Shown here: positions 63,401 to 64,000 of the stretch, piece after piece
Position numbering within the stretch: position 1 is the stretch's first letter
Layout: each line of letters starts with the position of its first letter
Position numbers and translations under genes: made by a program
The notes under the pieces: model-generated
What the model saw: only the letters and a program-made list of their open reading frames with translations
Databases searched by the model: none
Told to the model about the DNA's origin: nothing
Source of the DNA: Lates calcarifer
Taxonomy: Eukaryota > Chordata > Actinopteri > Centropomidae
Length of the DNA: 64,000 nucleotides
Direction of reading: 5' to 3'
Assembly (NCBI RefSeq): GCF_001640805.2
Contig: NC_066847.1
Span: forward strand, 24,543,504 to 24,607,503

Positions 63401-63732
63401 CTGTTACTACTATCTTACACAATTCTTGACATTTGATAGTCACCTGTGCTATAACTCAGTGTACAATTCAGCAGCCTTTTATATCATCAGTCTACCTACC
63501 AACATCAACATCTCTTTAACTGCCCAGTGTGAAGCACATCAACACAAGGCTGTGTTTGTGTATGTTGGAGCGAGCAGGCTGATTAAGCACTTTGCATTGT
63601 TCTTTTTGAATGTGGTGACATTGCAGGTAGAAAGATCAGGTGATGTGTGTAGGGCACAACACTGGGTTTCAGTTAAGAGCATTATAATTATTATTTCTAA
63701 TATGGTGGAACAGCAGGTGGAGACGTAGCATG

Positions 63733-63735
<3 letters not shown>

Positions 63736-63789
<54 letters not shown>

Positions 63790-63810
63790 TGCGCATGTGT
63801 ACATGTGTGC
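63736..63810. repeat. 75-bp alternating purine-pyrimidine tract, (TG)n then (CG)n and mixed
   Basis: Every base from 63736 to 63810 alternates purine and pyrimidine: about 20 TG units, then GCGCGCGC, ACGTGCGC and ATGTGTACATGTGTGC. Such tracts, especially with a CG core, favour left-handed Z-DNA under negative supercoiling. Confidence 0.9.
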
Positions 63811-63964
63811 CAGTGATGCATATAATTGGAGGAGACATTGCCAATAGAACAAGGTGGTCCACTAAGCTTATCATGTGTTGTGTATGCACAATGTGTTTCC
63901 TCCAGATTAATTTACTACATCTAACCTTTTCCCCCTCTTTTTTGTGAACAAGCTAGATCAGAAA

Positions 63965-63968
<4 letters not shown>

Positions 63969-64000
<32 letters not shown>
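63969..64000 (+). repeat. (TG)n microsatellite at window end
   Basis: At least 16 TG units run to the last base, so the true length is unknown. Confidence 0.9.

Noticed and set aside
63735..64000. Regular short repeats that might suggest a CRISPR array
   Set aside because: They are dinucleotide microsatellites without unique spacers, in a eukaryotic intron.

Overview
This is a vertebrate nuclear window, almost certainly from a ray-finned (probably acanthomorph teleost) fish. Coding sequence is sparse and split into short exons with GT-AG introns. The surrounding DNA is AT-rich and full of fish-type repeats: an L2-clade LINE 3' end, Tc1-like transposon remains, a tRNA-type SINE, a solo LTR and many (CA)n and tetranucleotide tracts. 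No bacterial or phage-like gene organisation is present. Most open reading frames here are chance frames in introns. The genes below were rebuilt exon by exon from splice sites and recognisable protein families.

Layout. (1) 1-12369, + strand: the last three coding exons of a tmem65-like gene; its 5' exons lie upstream of the window. Its introns hold a decayed coiled-coil pseudogene, a Tc1-like terminus and a solo LTR with a 5-bp target duplication. (2) 12370-20681: convergent intergenic DNA and 3' UTRs. (3) 20682-30527, - strand: a complete 13-exon mboat1-type lysophospholipid acyltransferase of 513 residues. (4) 30528-34306: divergent intergenic DNA with an L2 LINE fragment and a CpG-rich, CCAAT/CHR/E2F-type promoter. 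(5) 34307-46265, + strand: a complete 8-exon e2f3 of 443 residues, including one U12-type AT-AC intron, with a long 3' UTR. (6) 46266-64000, + strand: the start of cdkal1. Its first two coding exons (90 residues) are present, followed by a 13.5-kb intron that runs off the window.

Context. The order and orientation mboat1(-) / e2f3(+) / cdkal1(+) match human 6p22.3, which supports all three names. The tmem65-like gene is the exception: human TMEM65 is on 8q24, so this junction is either fish-specific or marks a duplicated copy. The genes are not an operon and have unrelated jobs: a predicted mitochondrial inner-membrane protein, ER phospholipid remodelling, G1/S transcription control, and tRNA-Lys methylthiolation. 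Regulatory linkage is nevertheless plausible in the e2f3 promoter and in the cdkal1 intron, which in vertebrates is reported to lie in the SOX4 regulatory block.

I found no new multi-gene system. The observations most worth a second look are the U12 intron of e2f3, a candidate short alternative first exon (E2F3b-like), the promoter module, the intact solo LTR, two exon-like segments on the + strand between genes, a 75-bp alternating purine-pyrimidine run, and a hairpin just upstream of cdkal1 exon 3.
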